From Gliomastix tumulicola (Eukaryota > Ascomycota > Sordariomycetes > Hypocreales > Bionectriaceae): a stretch of DNA of 64,000 nucleotides. Each line of letters opens with the position of its first letter. Position 1 is the first letter of the stretch. The notes beneath the pieces are model-generated. The model searched no databases, was not told the DNA's origin, and saw only the letters and a list, made by a program, of their open reading frames with translations. The DNA lies in the NCBI GenBank assembly GCA_001599755.1, contig BCHX01000001.1, forward strand, positions 6,014,001 to 6,078,000, given 5' to 3'. This document shows, piece after piece, positions 1 to 12,385 of this stretch. The position numbers were made by a program, and so were the translations under genes.

Positions 1-817
1 GGAGGGGACGCACTGAGACACACATCCTCACCAGCGGCATTGACGACTACCCACGTCCGCAGCCCCCGCATCCTGGGGAGCTGCACGTGGACCTCATGTC
101 GTGGGTCGGGCTCATGACCAAGTCTCTCAAGAACATCGCCAAGGCCCTGGGCAACGACGAGGACGCGGCGGAGCTGGAGAGGAACCTGGTTGCCATTGAG
201 CGCAACCTCGACGACCTCCACTGGTCTGAGCAGGAGGGCTGCTACTGCGACGCGACGATTGACGAGTTTGAGGAGCACACGCTCGTCTGCCACAAGGGCT
301 ACATCTCGCTCTTCCCGTTCCTGGTCGGCCTGATGAAGAAGGACGACCCGAAGCTCGGCAAGATCCTGGACCTGATTGCGGATCCTAAGCACCTCTGGAG
401 CGCCCACGGCATCCGCAGCCTGAGCACTCAGGATGAGTACTACGAGACGGCGGAGAACTACTGGCGCAGCCCTGTGTGGATGCCCATCAACTATCTCATT
501 GTCTCTCAGCTCTACGTAAGTCTTATCATCCTCATGGCAATTTCATTTTCTGATGCCACTCACACTCATCACAGGATGTCGCGACGCACGACGGCCCCTA
601 CAAGGCCAAGGCCCGCAAGCTCTACTCGGAGCTTCGTGCCAACCTCGTCAACACGGTCTTCGAGAGCTGGAAGGAGACGGGCTTTGCGTGGGAGCAGTAC
701 AACCCAGAGACAGGCAAGGGCCAGAGGACGCAGCACTTCACTGGCTGGACGAGTCTGGTGGTGAAAATCATGGCCATGGACGACCTGAGCGGTGATCACG
801 TACGCGACGAACTGTAG
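1..817 (+). CDS. CWH41: Mannosyl-oligosaccharide glucosidase (GH63, ER glucosidase I), C-terminal part
   Basis: Partial gene running in from the left edge, reading frame 3. Exons are <1-515 and 575-817; the 59-bp intron 516-574 (GTAAGT...ACAG) is phase 0. The visible protein begins with the GH63 stretch DDYPRPQPPHPGELHVDL. It continues through ENYWRSPVWMPINYL and ends with FAWEQYN and the HFTGWTSLVV block that closes this family. Family knowledge: glucosidase I is an ER type II membrane enzyme that removes the terminal alpha-1,2 glucose from Glc3Man9GlcNAc2 on new glycoproteins. The Glu in FAWEQYN is the expected catalytic base. About 250 C-terminal residues are present; the membrane anchor and N-terminal domain lie outside the window. 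Nothing looks broken. Confidence 0.93.
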
Positions 818-2942
818 ATATCTTTCATAGCACCTCATTCACACGACGACGAAAACGGGCTCGGTAGGTACAAAAGGGTTTAGCAGGCACAGAGATGAGC
901 ATGTTCCACAGCGTAGACGAATACACACATAGTGACGACGAGAGCAAGACATCAACGACAAGCACCATCTTCTCAAGCAAAGCTACCTACTAACCTACCT
1001 ACCTACCTACCCTGAGCAAAAACGCCTCCAGAGTCTAGACCTTCGGTCCCCCAAAAAGGGGGTTCTCAAAGGGGTCCCATCCCGCGCAGAGAAAGGGACC
1101 TTCTAACCCCCCTCCCCCAAACTGTCATCCAAGGAACCTTTTTTTTTTTCACGAGGGGACGGCCGCGCGGCGAAGCCTTGCTCAGCCGACTCGATTCGTT
1201 CGTTCGTGTTGGTCAAGAGGCACCGATCAAAAGACGTCATCGCTTCTACGGCATTCCAACAAAACTACCGAACCGACAAGCCAGAATGGTCCGACCGACG
1301 ATAATACCAACCAAGAAAAAAGAACAAAAGGAGGCGCAGGCGGCCCTAGTGGTTAGTCATGTGCCCAAACGATGACGATGAGCCAAAAAAGGCGGCCTTG
1401 GGGAAAGAGGCGATCGGATTAGGCAGCGATAAAAAATTCAAAAACATTTCCAATCTGGTGATGATGTTACGAGGAAGAGTCATCGGGGGGTTTCGTGACT
1501 AATTCTGATTTTGCTCGTGGGGGGGGTAATTTGGGATGATGCCTTGGATGTGCGGCGTTGCGAGGCTGTCTCGCTTCTTTCTCGTGATGAATCATCCGGC
1601 GGCGACGACGACCGCAGGAGAGAGAGAGAGAGAGAGAGAGAGAGGGTCCCCCCTTGTTCTATTCTTCTAGAAGGATTGGCGGGGTGGCTGGTGTCTCTTG
1701 TTTTTTGCTGGGTATCTGCATATTGTCCGCCGAGTGCATGGTCAGCAATTAGACGACGGGGGGGGGGGGGGGGGAGGGAAAAGGCGGTCGCACAATCAAG
1801 GAACCCACGGGCATTTGCGAGAAATTGGCACGCCCCCTCCCCTCCAGTACTTATTCTTCAGGCAGATGGATTGGGAAAATCAGAAACGTATCACGCTTTG
1901 GGGAAACACAGTGTGTCGTCGCAAGGCAGCATCCCCCCCATCATCCTTTTTACGAGCGACATCCCCAATGATAATAACCTCTACTACTCCTGCAAGATGA
2001 AGGAGGGGGCGTGAGCCATGGGAAAAATGGGTGGTGGCCCTCGCAACACGTGGCTAAAAGAGGGAGAGAGAGAAAAAGGGAAGTGTCTAAAAACAAAAGA
2101 GATGGATGGGTGATGATACCTCACTACTGTACGGGGAATGCAACCTCACTCTGCATCTGCAACTGGGTCTACTATCAATACCTCATACGCATGGAACCTG
2201 CATAACTGGCACGTTTTTCCCGCCGCCCCCCTTCTTATGGTGGACACGTTTTCTTCATCAAATCTGACTGTATGTATCATCATCATCACCATCATCATCG
2301 TCACCGCCAGTTTTATCCAAGGTACGTTACTGTCCATCTTGCATATGCATGCATGGACGCACGCGTGCATCTCTCATTTTCACGAGATACGAAACACAGG
2401 AAAGATGGTCCCTCCCTCCCTCCCCAGCCACACGCTAATAAGCCACCCTCACCATCCACAATTGGCGGCGCTTCCCTTGCAGCAACGCCATGTGCATGCA
2501 AGGTACACACGCATTACTTAAGCCGGGGACGTCCGTGATATTGATTAAAAACCTTTGGCGAGGCCCGGAGAACACCACCCTCGCCATCACTGTGTGTTCC
2601 TTTTGCCGAGTACCACGCGAGATGCCCGGTTCCTCGGATGCAAGGAAGAGGGGGGGAAGGGGGGGCGTGTGCGTCTTCGCTTCCCTGTTTTCATCTCTCG
2701 GCCTGTCTGGCGGTGAGATACAGAGATACATACATACTCGTACGTGTGTGGTGGTGGTGGCATGGGGATCTTTTGAAGCGAAGGGAACAAAAGAAAAAAC
2801 GGCCGGGCAGGGCTGAATCAGAAATCCCCTCCATCGTAAGACAGGAGGAAACGAAGACAGATCGCATCCCACTGCAATGGTTCGGCGCGCCGCCCTACAA
2901 GGAGGGAGGCGAGGAGCGAGGCGAAAACGCACACGCACAACC

Positions 2943-2980
2943 CNCCNCCCCCCCCCCCCCCCCCCCCCCCCCCNNCCNNT
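2943..2980. other. Unresolved poly-C tract with ambiguous bases
   Basis: A C homopolymer interspersed with N calls. It is probably a sequencing or assembly problem at a long C/G run, and the true length is unknown. Confidence 0.9.
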
Positions 2981-5900
2981 CTGTTGCGGGATGCACCCAA
3001 ATTCAGGGTTTCTATTTTTCCTCCAAAAAGGAGTATATATGGAAATGGAACAAATAGACCAGACCAGACCAGACCAGTCTGCCTTTTCGGTGTAAACTAC
3101 ACGAGGTAGCTCGTATCAAAAGGGCCATCACAAAAAAGTCAAAAAATACTTATCCAGGTATAGGTTGGAATAATGATACAATGTCATGAGGCATGGAGAA
3201 GGGAGGAGAAAATGGAATTACCCAAAGGCTGGCCTCCGATTCGTCCGGCGCATGTTTCGCCCAGAGACCCCCAAGTCCATTCTCTGGCCTCGAATTGGCC
3301 GCCCTGGGGAAACCTAAGATTTCGCTAGGGCTTAATTGATTACTGAAAAAGTGTCACGACAGGGCATATCACACTCCACCATCTCCACGTTTTCCTTGGT
3401 TTCTCTCTCTCTCCAGCCACACACGGCGGCGGTCACTTTGCAGGCCCGTCATACATAACGTGTGCGGCTGAGTTGGCCTTACCTGTTCTTTTTTTTCCCC
3501 TTCTCCATGCAGTTGGTCTCCCAGGGCCAGGGGTTCGAGGGGTCAGTCTGCCTTGCGGGACGGGGAATGGTGTTGTACCTGCATCATTCCAGAACATTTC
3601 GGCACATGTGCGACATGGTGCATCCGCACCGTGGTTCGCCAGCATCCTGGATCCGGCTACTCGTGTCGGTCTATTTATATGGGCGAAAGACCTTGTACCA
3701 TGATGTACAGCATTTCTGCTCCTCACGGGGGTGAAGAAAAATAAGTAGAGCCAAGGCAGGTGAGACACCGATCATAGGGGTGTGTCCAATCTCTTGAAGG
3801 AGGAAGAAAAAAAAAGAGACTAATAACCGAACAAATCGCTTGGGTGAAGATCCGAGGCTAATAGTAGGCAGGCAAGGCGTCGCGTAGCATCATCTGCGAA
3901 TAGCTCAGGCAATTGGCTAGCCTCATCCAGGCAATCCGATCGCATGCAGGAGGTGAAAAGTGGTGGTGGTGTGGTCAAGGTACCTCAGTTTTGGGACAAA
4001 CCCAACATCGCCCCTGGCTGCTTCTGTCCATGATCACCACGGCTCGCACGCGTGCAGTTTTCTGGTGACACACCTTGTATGGGAAGGAGGGCAGTGAGAG
4101 CGGGCGGCCCCCCGGGCTATACTCGATTCTTTCAAATGATGCGAGGTGGTGTGTGGCGTGGTGTTGCTGTAGGAGATATACGGAGCATGCACCTCAGACT
4201 GGGCTGGGCACGTTGCTGCCACACCGCACACCCACCGATGTGCCTTGCATATCGCAGTTTCATCCCTTCTTTAGATTCTGGCCTTTTTTTTCCCCTTCCC
4301 TCTCTTTCGTCGGCAATGAGATCATGGATTGACTCAAATCTCCCGCGTTGAGAAATATGTCAGATGCTGTGGGTAACCGTAATATCGGTTGTGCCTGAGG
4401 ACCACAATACGATGACGTCCTGATCCGCCAGGCTGTGTCTCCTGTCATCTCCAGACCGCTCAACCAGAGCAGAGCAGACAAGAGCCGAGCCCAGGCGCGG
4501 AAACGCTGGCGAGAACTTTTTACGAGCCAGCCTCCTAGCATCGTTGGCGTCCGGCCAAGATGATACGATCCCGGCCAACATGCAAATTGGCCCTCCCTCG
4601 CGAGCAAATCAAGATCCAACCATTCCGCTGGCCCCTGGCCATGCACATGCACAATTAAGGCACGCGGTCCAGGGGGGCCCTCTTGGGCCTGAATGAAAAT
4701 GGAATAAACGGCAGATCCATGTGGCCCTCCATCACGCCCCCTGTCCCTTGCTAGCCCAGAGCCTTGCTAGCGGCAATCAGCCAATCAGGAACCGCCATCA
4801 GGGACGCTTCTATTTTTGTTCGCCGTCCTCGGCGCTTAGTAGACGCACCTTAGCGTGCAAACATGGCCCAATCGCCCGGCCGCACTTCTGCAGAACAGAA
4901 CAACCTGCATCTGGTGTTGGACAGACGAGGCGGATCAGAGCAAACAAGCCTTGCATCTCCATGCGGCCTGCACGTCTGTGCATCCCCCCTGCATTGGCGT
5001 TGGTCGTTCTTGGGGAGGGACGGGTTGTGGCTGTAGACGAGAGGACTCGGCCGTGTCTGAGGGCGCTTCGAGTCCATATTCGCCTTATCGAGATCTCGCC
5101 ACGTGTGTTTTTATAGAATGCAGGCGAATGCAGGTGGGCTTTGCCATCATACATTCTCTCACACGCCCCTCTGCGTTCTGCCTAGGCACGGAGCACGTAG
5201 CAGAGGGAGCACTGCTATCTTCGGCACCTGGAAATGGTGCTGTGACATGGGACAGTAGCAGCCCCAGGCGCAGATGGTCCGCGGCTCAGTCGCCAGACTT
5301 GCAGAACAACAGCGAACCTTTTACTCGACTCGGCCGACGCCATCTAAATTTGGGGGCCGAGTCCAGAGGGCCCCCTGTCACGCCCTGCCGGCTGGGATCC
5401 ACGGGTTCGTCCATCCGCCGAGTCATGTACCATGTCTCACGTATCAGCACTGCAGTGCAGTGCATGCTTCCCGCGTTGCATCTGTGCGACGGTTTCGGTC
5501 ACTGGGAGGCAAATTAATCACCGAGCTGCCACTCCCCCTCCCTCGAGCCCGTTGATGGGATACCCTCGCATCAGTTGTTGGATTGTTGGCCGTGCTCATG
5601 TTTGAAGTGAAAGGGCGAAGGGCAGGGGTTCGGAGCTTTAGCGGGCGCTATTTTGGCTGCCGCGGATCCGTTGCAAAAGCACCAGCTCCTGTCGCTCCTG
5701 TTCGTGCCTTGCTCGCAGTCCCTGAACCTGGCCCAACAGGCCTAAGCCTGTCATATTACCGCGGCCTAGACCTGGCAAGCGAACTGAGAAAATACTGATC
5801 AAACCCCCAGGATTGTCAGGATTCGCCTCCCCCACAGGCGGCATAAATTAACACGGCTGTTCGGAGGGCACTCTGTAGGTAACGAGTAATTCGTTCATCG

Positions 5901-7937
5901 TTATCAGGGAACTCGGTAATTAGCGGAGATGGCGCGGGTTTGGATTTAGGTCGCTTTGCGTCGCAGTGTTGCGTCGCTTCGCTTCGCTTCATCACTGGCA
6001 ATCCTTCCAACAGGTGCATTGCTAATCTCGCATTAATAATTCTGGCCCTCCGTCGTTGGCTCCCGCTCGCGAGTCGGAGCGCGGTGGCGGGCGGGAGGGT
6101 TACGTTATTGACATGCAGGGCGTGCCGACTACACTCGTACGTTTGTGGTTCTCTGCATGTCCGCGCATCTGTGCTTGTGTGTGTGTGGTGCGCTGTGTGT
6201 CTCATCTCATATCCAACACCACATGGCCACCCGCCCCCAAGAGCGTGGGGGGAAGATATCTTTTCCTGCGGTTCGCGTAGAGAAAAGGTGTTCGTCCTGC
6301 GAGGAGCTTGGCCGGATAACCCGGTAGGTGGCCGAGAATAGAGCCATATGCGCCAGCAGGAATCGCGTGCCAGTGTCTCATGTGCTTCGCGAGTCCGTCA
6401 TCAAGCTCGGAGGGGGTCGGGAGGGTGGTAATACTGATGACAGATGAAGATCATAGCGAGCGTCCACCGCTCTTACACACCACTCCCGTTCCGCAGTGAG
6501 ATGGTTCGTCTCGGTCGGAACGTCACGATGCCGACGGGCTGGACTGATAATTTGTCAGGTTTCGCGAGCTGCGTGTCGTGCAGATGGTGGCTTGTCTTGC
6601 TTGGCCTATGGAGAATTAATCAGAGGGACACTCCTAGGGTCCCTGGGAGCCATCACATCAGTCACATTCCATCACACCATCGAACGGTGTGATGGGATCC
6701 GTGAATCCCTTTGGTAAGCGAGTCCAGAAGATCGGCAATTGCCAAATGAAGGATCGGTGCCCTCCAAATGTCAAATGAGCGAGAGCCTAGCCCTGGCACA
6801 GTTCGTTCCTCCCCCCAGTCTATCAATCAATCAATCATCCGCACGCGGTGCGGTGCAGTGCCGCACGGTCTACAACTCGGGGCCAAGTTAAAAGGCCGGT
6901 CGGAGTTCAGAGTGCCGTGACCTCGCGCACTGCGCAGCGCTCGACCAACATTGCGCAACGGATGGCCGGGAACCCGGAAGTGGCCGGTTGGTTTCCCGCG
7001 CCCAGGGAACCAGGCAGCCTGCACATGTTGGATGACGAGGAATCGATGATAATGTGACGCCCGTCGGTGCCAGGATGGAATGGGGATTTGCCCAGGCTAG
7101 TCCGCTCGTGAACCGGTGAGGGGGAGGGAGGGAGGGAGGGCAACGAGGTGGAAGCGAAAGTTGCGAGGCTCAGCCTCCATGTGAGTAATTGACGCCCCCC
7201 CTCCCGTTCCTTCCCTGGAAATCTAGGCAACCACCGAGGGCAGTCGTACTTGCCTCAGAAGGCGTTCTCAACAAATGACCAATGACGCCAAATTTGTCAC
7301 GGGCTGGAATTGGGATGCCGTGTCCTTGACCGCCGGGCAAATCCAGGCATGCATACGATATACGCAGTCATATGCGAGATGCATGTACAGTACACACCAC
7401 CATTACGACGCGAGTAGCATGCAGGCTGCGCATGCGACCCCGTCCATCTGCACATCTGAGACCTGCAACATGCAACCTGCAGCCTGCATCCCGCGGTCCG
7501 CGACAAGGGCTCTCTTCCTCTCAAAGCAGCAACGAGTGTGTGTGGCGCTGTGGGTGTGTGGGCGTGGGAACCGGCCGCCCGTCACGCACGTGGAAGTAAC
7601 GGTGTCTTGCTGCAAAGGCGGGCGCACATCACCTGCAACCAGGGCAATCAAGCAATTAACCAGCGACACTCCGCGCGTACCGCATCCGCGGCTTGCAGGC
7701 CACCCAATTCCCAATTCAAGGGCCGGACAGAAAAAGATTACCAAGGTCTGAAACGGGAAATAGATGTGATGATGGCCCCTGGACTTAGGCGGCTTGTGCG
7801 GCCTGTAATTACGAAGGGGTACGTACATGGCATGGGCTGTCGGATTTCGGATCTTACTCTCGAGTCCTCGTCATTTTGTTGTATTCCGGGATCGCGCCCA
7901 TCATCGGGGCCCGTCCAAGCTCCAACAAGCGTGCGCT

Positions 7938-7984
7938 GCTGCTGCTGCTGCTGCTGCTGATGCTGCTGCTGCTGATGCTGCTGC
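7938..7984. repeat. CTG-type trinucleotide microsatellite
   Basis: Repeated CTG units interrupted by TGATG variants, in non-coding DNA. The long Leu- or Ser-rich frames across it are by-products of the repeat, not genes. Confidence 0.85.
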
Positions 7985-10775
7985 GCCTTGACGTTTTCCG
8001 AGCTCCATGGTTCGCTGATGACTCTATTCCCCGGATAGCCAATTCACTTGCCGTCTCTCTCTCTCGTTTTTTTGGCTTGTATCCTCGCCGCTATGGCCCC
8101 CAGAGCCATGCACCGGAAGGGGCTGCCGTGAACATCATCATCCTCGTACGCGTACGGCGAGCCCAGCAGCGGACCGGAAGCTGCCTTTCCCCTGGGGGCC
8201 ATGAAAGGCTCCCCCCATCCTCCCCTGCGGCCTTGCCTCAAATCGGGGATACGATAATACTGGAAAAAGGACGGGTTGCGGAGGGAGGGGGGAGGGCTAC
8301 GTCGCGAGCATACGTAAGATTCGAGGCGTCCGCGGACGAACACAGGAATCGGTCAATCATACCAAGACCGAAACATCCCTTCGTCGTGGACTTGCCGTCC
8401 CATGTACGGGTTCATCATGTGTTCTTGGGACCTTGCGGCAAGGGAGGGGGGGGTTGCAGTCAAGGGGGAGACACAGGATGGAGGGGGCGTGTTGCAGCAG
8501 GACCTCGTAGATGCGAGTGTTGGGAACTAATAGGACCTTGAAGCGAAAAGCGAGAACCAGATTTAATGTTTCTGGACATAAATACATCAATCCAGTGAGG
8601 GATGCACACCTGGAGAACCAGAGTCCTGCAAGTACCAGGTGTTCCAAAAGGGGCTTGGTGTCGGGGGCCAGAAATGCCCCTGGCTGATGCCCAGGGTTTA
8701 ACTGGTTCATTCGTTTATACGCAGTTGGCCCTTCGATATATGGACTTTTGCGAGGTCTGGTCCTACCCAGAACCTGGCCTGTCGTCCAACACCCACCGTC
8801 AAGATGCCTTCCAACAGTCGCAATGTACAACCAACAGCCAGCCTCGGGAAGCCTAGGACCTCTTTTTAGACTCGTTCCCGTGTGTCCCTAAATTAAAAAA
8901 AAAAAAAATCCGAGACGGCCGATCTCAGGGAAGTCCCTCGCAGATTGGGCGCAACAACCAACACAATGTTACAGAACATCCGGCCTATCCTTGCCAACGG
9001 GAGCGGGAGAGAAGCCCGAAAACAGGCTCCCGCGTCGTACGGGATTCTGTTGGGCCTGTCGCAGATGTCGTAGGAAAAGGAGCCCCGGGGGGCACAGCGT
9101 GGTGGTAGTGGTGGTGGTGCTCGCAGAATACTTACCGAACGAGATCAGGCAAGGGGGCCCAGGTTCATGTCCAAGGCAGTGATTTCATCTGAGAGAGAAT
9201 GGGAGGGAGGTATTCCTACGTAGGCTATGTGTGGTGGGCTTGGTTTGTTTCTATTTGGGAGTCCTGAAACAGCCGGACTTGGTGCTACTAGCGGTGGCCT
9301 GGCAAGGCGAAATGAGCTTTTTGGTTGTGCCGCAACGCCGAGCTCCAGCGCTGTCGAGTCACCTTCGAGGAACCAACAAGGAGGATCAAGAGAGACAAAA
9401 ATGAGATTGACAAATGTCGCTCGGGAGGGAGCCCATGACATATCGCAGCGGCAGTGGGCGGTCGGTCGGTCGAAGAGTCATCGAGCCCGGTCGGGACTTG
9501 GAATGGCGTCTGATAGTCTGGGTTCGTGGCGCAGATCACGGGTTCGCGCAAGCGACGAGTGCCGTGCCGAATGACAGGAGATGAGATGTTGCCCTGGAAT
9601 GATGGGCCGGGTCCATGTCTCACCTACAGGTACGGCGCACTGCATTCTGTGATTTCTCCCAGGTGCAGTGAGCGAAGGGTCGCTGATTGACAACGGGACT
9701 CAGTGGGCTGGGCCCCTAGTTGCTCAGGCGGGCGTTCAGTAGTCCCGTCGCGCTCCCCGGCGAGGTGTTCGCTGGCTGGTCCTCACTGTCTAGCAGGCTT
9801 GTCCCGCCAAAATCTCAGCTCAGCAGCAAGCCCCAGTAGACCTCAGGCGGTGCACTGGCGAGAGGGAAGGGGAGGGGGCATCCCGCTGGTACGACTTGCC
9901 CACTGGCTGGTCCCCTGTAAGCTCTTTTTTTTTTCTCTTCCGTTCCGCTGTAAGGTCCCGTCGTCGTACACTTCCATCGCGGCAAGCACCCAGCGAAGCG
10001 AGGCGATGGATGGGATGGATGTCGCTGGTGCTACAAGCCGCCCAGGCTCCAGCGATGCCCACTTGTCTCTCTAAAAAAGGAAGGGCACCTTTTCAGCGAA
10101 GGAAATGTGGAGAATATCTGTCCCCTGCGAAAAGTAGAAAGAGTGGCTTGTGCCTGCTGTTGCGCCTCAGCCTTACGGCACTAAACACACGCACACAAGC
10201 TCGGTGGAGCTTTTGGGGGGGGGGGGCGTGTGCATGTTCAATTCTTTTTTGTCCAACTGCGAGAAGCAGCTGCGTGTCACCTCTTATTTTTCGCACCCAC
10301 CCTGCTAATCTTCACTCCCCCCTCCAATCCAGACTGGCGGAGAAGGGGAGGAGAAATGCCATGCTCGTTCGCACGCAGAATCAGCATCATGCAGAAAATC
10401 CGCAATGCGTCTTCGTACCTGCAGTCAGAGAAGCGGAGGCTCCAGCGGAACTATCTACGTACTACATTGATAGACAGTCACGTCAGAGAGCAAGACACAG
10501 ACAGAGAGAGAAGACGCCTAAGAGGGAGCAATACGAGTAGGAATACCAGGGCACCCGCGAAGATCTCACTTTGCCGATGCCATTGGACAGACAAGCCACC
10601 CTCCCGCGAGACCCTTCTGGCATGGGTATCGGCCTCACTCAACCCAGGCTACCCAGACGTATTTGCCCTTCGTCTGCGTTCCACGGCGATCCATTGGTCC
10701 AAGGCTCCAAAAAAGGCCGCCACCCCCAAAGAGCTAGGTACATACCTGTCAACCGGGGTACTAGTTGCTGTGTGT

Positions 10776-10834
10776 AGGGGTGGGGAGGCCAGGGGGAGGG
10801 GGGGTGTGTAAGGGATCAGGGGAGTGGGAAGGGG
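10776..10834 (+). promoter_or_regulatory. Cluster of five AGGGG (STRE-like) elements
   Basis: AGGGG occurs at 10776, 10791, 10797, 10818 and 10830, all on the + strand within 60 bp and about 300 bp upstream of the TATA box of the 73-aa gene. AGGGG is the core stress-response element bound by Msn2/4-type C2H2 factors in fungi. The tract is purine-rich, so part of the clustering may simply reflect composition. Stress control of the downstream gene is an inference. Confidence 0.4.
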
Positions 10835-11119
10835 AGTTGCGGTAACGAGAGTGAGAGGGAGTGTGGGATGTGCGTATCTGTGGGAAGAGAGGGCCGGGAC
10901 AAGAAGTGAGGACTGAGGCTTTGAGGCAGGGCTTAGGATGGGGGATGATGTAGTTAGCCTAGTGCTCTCTAGTCTCCCGCGTGCCCGGACACCGATCTCG
11001 TAATGCCGTATTATTAGTACTGCTATACAGACTAGCATGCCTGTACCTGGTTTGCGGACCAGGGGGGGTGGTTGTTCTTGGGAAAGAGTCATCTTGCTTT
11101 CTGGATGTTGGAAGCCTGG

Positions 11120-11127
11120 TATATAAG
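11120..11127 (+). promoter_or_regulatory. TATA box of the 73-aa repeat-protein gene
   Basis: A perfect TATATAAG lies 283 bp before the ATG at 11403. It is followed by a CT-rich stretch and then a long CA- and AAC-rich leader (about 11,160-11,402), the composition typical of 5' UTRs of strongly expressed fungal genes. Transcription probably starts near 11,150-11,170. Confidence 0.6.
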
Positions 11128-11402
11128 GGCGGCGTAGTTCCTTTCTCGAGATTGGAATCTTCATCTCAGGACATCAACCAACAATCCAGAACACATCCAA
11201 GCAACCTACTTAAGTACCAAGCATCTTCCACCTTCTTCTCAGACAACCGACTCATCACATCTCTACCATCCTTCTTACCATCAACGCCTCTCTTGCTTGA
11301 ACCACCACCAGGACCAAGTCCCTATATCATCAGCATCCTCCTCCCGTCAAACACCAAAAGACCACAAGTCAAACACCTGCTACTACTACACACACATTCA
11401 CA

Positions 11403-11624
11403 ATGGCCGCCTTCTCTCTCATCGATGCCCCTGTCGTCCGTGACTTTGGTCGCTCGGGCTACAACAAGGATGACGACGATGGCAAGGGCAACAAGGGCCG
11501 CTCCGGCTACAACCGAACAGAGGTCGACTCTGAGACCCCGGCATTTCTCAACTTTGGCCGATCCGGCTACAACAAGGATGACGATGACGGCAAGGGCAAC
11601 AAGGGCCGCTCAGGCTACAACTAA
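11403..11624 (+). CDS. 73-aa glycine/aspartate-rich protein with two 23-aa repeats (GRSGYN motif), function unknown
   Basis: Intronless ATG-to-stop frame in an ACAATGG context. The protein is a 14-residue head, a 23-residue repeat (residues 15-37), a 13-residue spacer and a second identical repeat (51-73) that ends at the stop. Each repeat starts with Phe, then GRSGYN, KDDDDGKGNK and GRSGYN, giving four GRSGYN motifs. The two 69-nt copies (11445-11513 and 11553-11621) differ at six positions, all synonymous, so the amino-acid sequence is under selection. There is no signal peptide, membrane segment, cysteine or Kex2 KR site. The protein is about 16% Gly, very hydrophilic and probably disordered, resembling hydrophilin or stress proteins. 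I recognise no named family. The strong TATA promoter and long leader suggest high, conditional expression. Confidence 0.8.
   Translation: MAAFSLIDAPVVRDFGRSGYNKDDDDGKGNKGRSGYNRTEVDSETPAFLNFGRSGYNKDDDDGKGNKGRSGYN
11445..11513 (+). repeat. In-gene direct repeat, copy 1
   Basis: A 69-nt unit encoding 23 residues with GRSGYN at both ends. It is identical at the protein level to copy 2 at 11553-11621. Confidence 0.95.
11553..11621 (+). repeat. In-gene direct repeat, copy 2
   Basis: Differs from copy 1 by six substitutions, every one synonymous. It runs directly into the stop codon. Confidence 0.95.
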
Positions 11625-12385
11625 GCCGCACGGGAGTGAGACACCATGACACCATGTCACCAACCCCCACTATCACGGCCTGTCAAACTCACCACTCCTC
11701 TTCTTGTGCTTGTCCGCGCGCGCGTTGCTTCTTCCGCCCCCCTCTCTCCTCCCCTTGCCCTGAGCATGACCGCCGCTTGGGGGATCGGGGGAGCAGGCCG
11801 GCATCTTGTTGTATGGCTTTGCTTTACCGGGTTTCATATTTTTCTTGCGAGCATGGAGTCAGGAAAGACATCTCCCGCGAGGGACCCGAGACGGTCGCCG
11901 ACCAGACCTCTCACATCAGCATCATCAGCACTATAGATCTCCTTTCTGTTCTTTTTTCCTTCTTTTTCTTATTCTCTCTCTTTTTTATTCCTTCATTATG
12001 TTCTCTTTTGGAAAGGAGTTGGGCTTCGAACTAGACTGTTACCACTCACGATATAGACAACGGGCGATGGATTTTGGATGCCTATTTTCCTAGATTGTAT
12101 GATATTCAGCGAGGACGGTGTTCCAAGGGCCTTCAGTTTTATGCAAAGAATCAGGGCTTTATGGATTATGGGAAACGGCCACATGGGACACGAGAGGGAG
12201 GATATAGGAATTTGGGTATCTTGGTATAGAAAACGAGGGAGGATCAGGCAGCATCTCTTAGACTTTTTCCTTTCTCTAGGAAGAAATTCCAAATCTTCAT
12301 TCTCTCACCTCTCGTCCCATCTGCTCTGCTCTGCTCTGTTTTCGTTGCTCGCCTCTCTCTCTCGCTCGCTCTCGCTCTCTCGCTC
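11625..12385. other. Intergenic region between the repeat-protein gene and MSS1 (3' to 3')
   Basis: Holds the 3' UTRs of two convergent genes. A marked pyrimidine tract lies at about 11,940-12,000 and CT repeats at about 12,355-12,385. I see no gene. Confidence 0.7.

Larger units (their letters stand above)
818..11119. other. Long gene-poor interval (about 10.3 kb)
   Basis: I see no ORF with recognisable protein features, no splice-linked exon chain and no tRNA-like B box here. Open frames are short, low in complexity and mostly start at non-ATG codons. Microsatellites and homopolymers are common: AG repeat about 1617-1644, G run 1758-1774, CAT repeat about 2274-2300, interrupted CTG repeat about 7938-7984, G run about 10215-10226. 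Neighbouring genes are packed at 0.3-1.5 kb spacing, so this gap stands out. It could be regulatory DNA for the small gene at 11,403, host non-coding transcripts, or be old decayed sequence. Nothing visible decides among these. Confidence 0.6.

Noticed and set aside
7876..8042. Leu/Ser-repeat proteins across the CTG microsatellite
   Set aside because: They are translation products of the repeat in different frames and have no other support.
1500..10600. Numerous 60-220 codon open frames in the 10-kb gap
   Set aside because: They are low-complexity or Ser/Pro/Arg-rich, many begin at non-ATG codons, none shows family motifs, and they overlap one another in several frames.
11403..11624. Repeat protein as a precursor of a ribosomally made cyclic peptide or a pheromone
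   Set aside because: It has no signal peptide, no KR/KEX2 processing sites, no CaaX end and no UstY-like or tailoring genes nearby.
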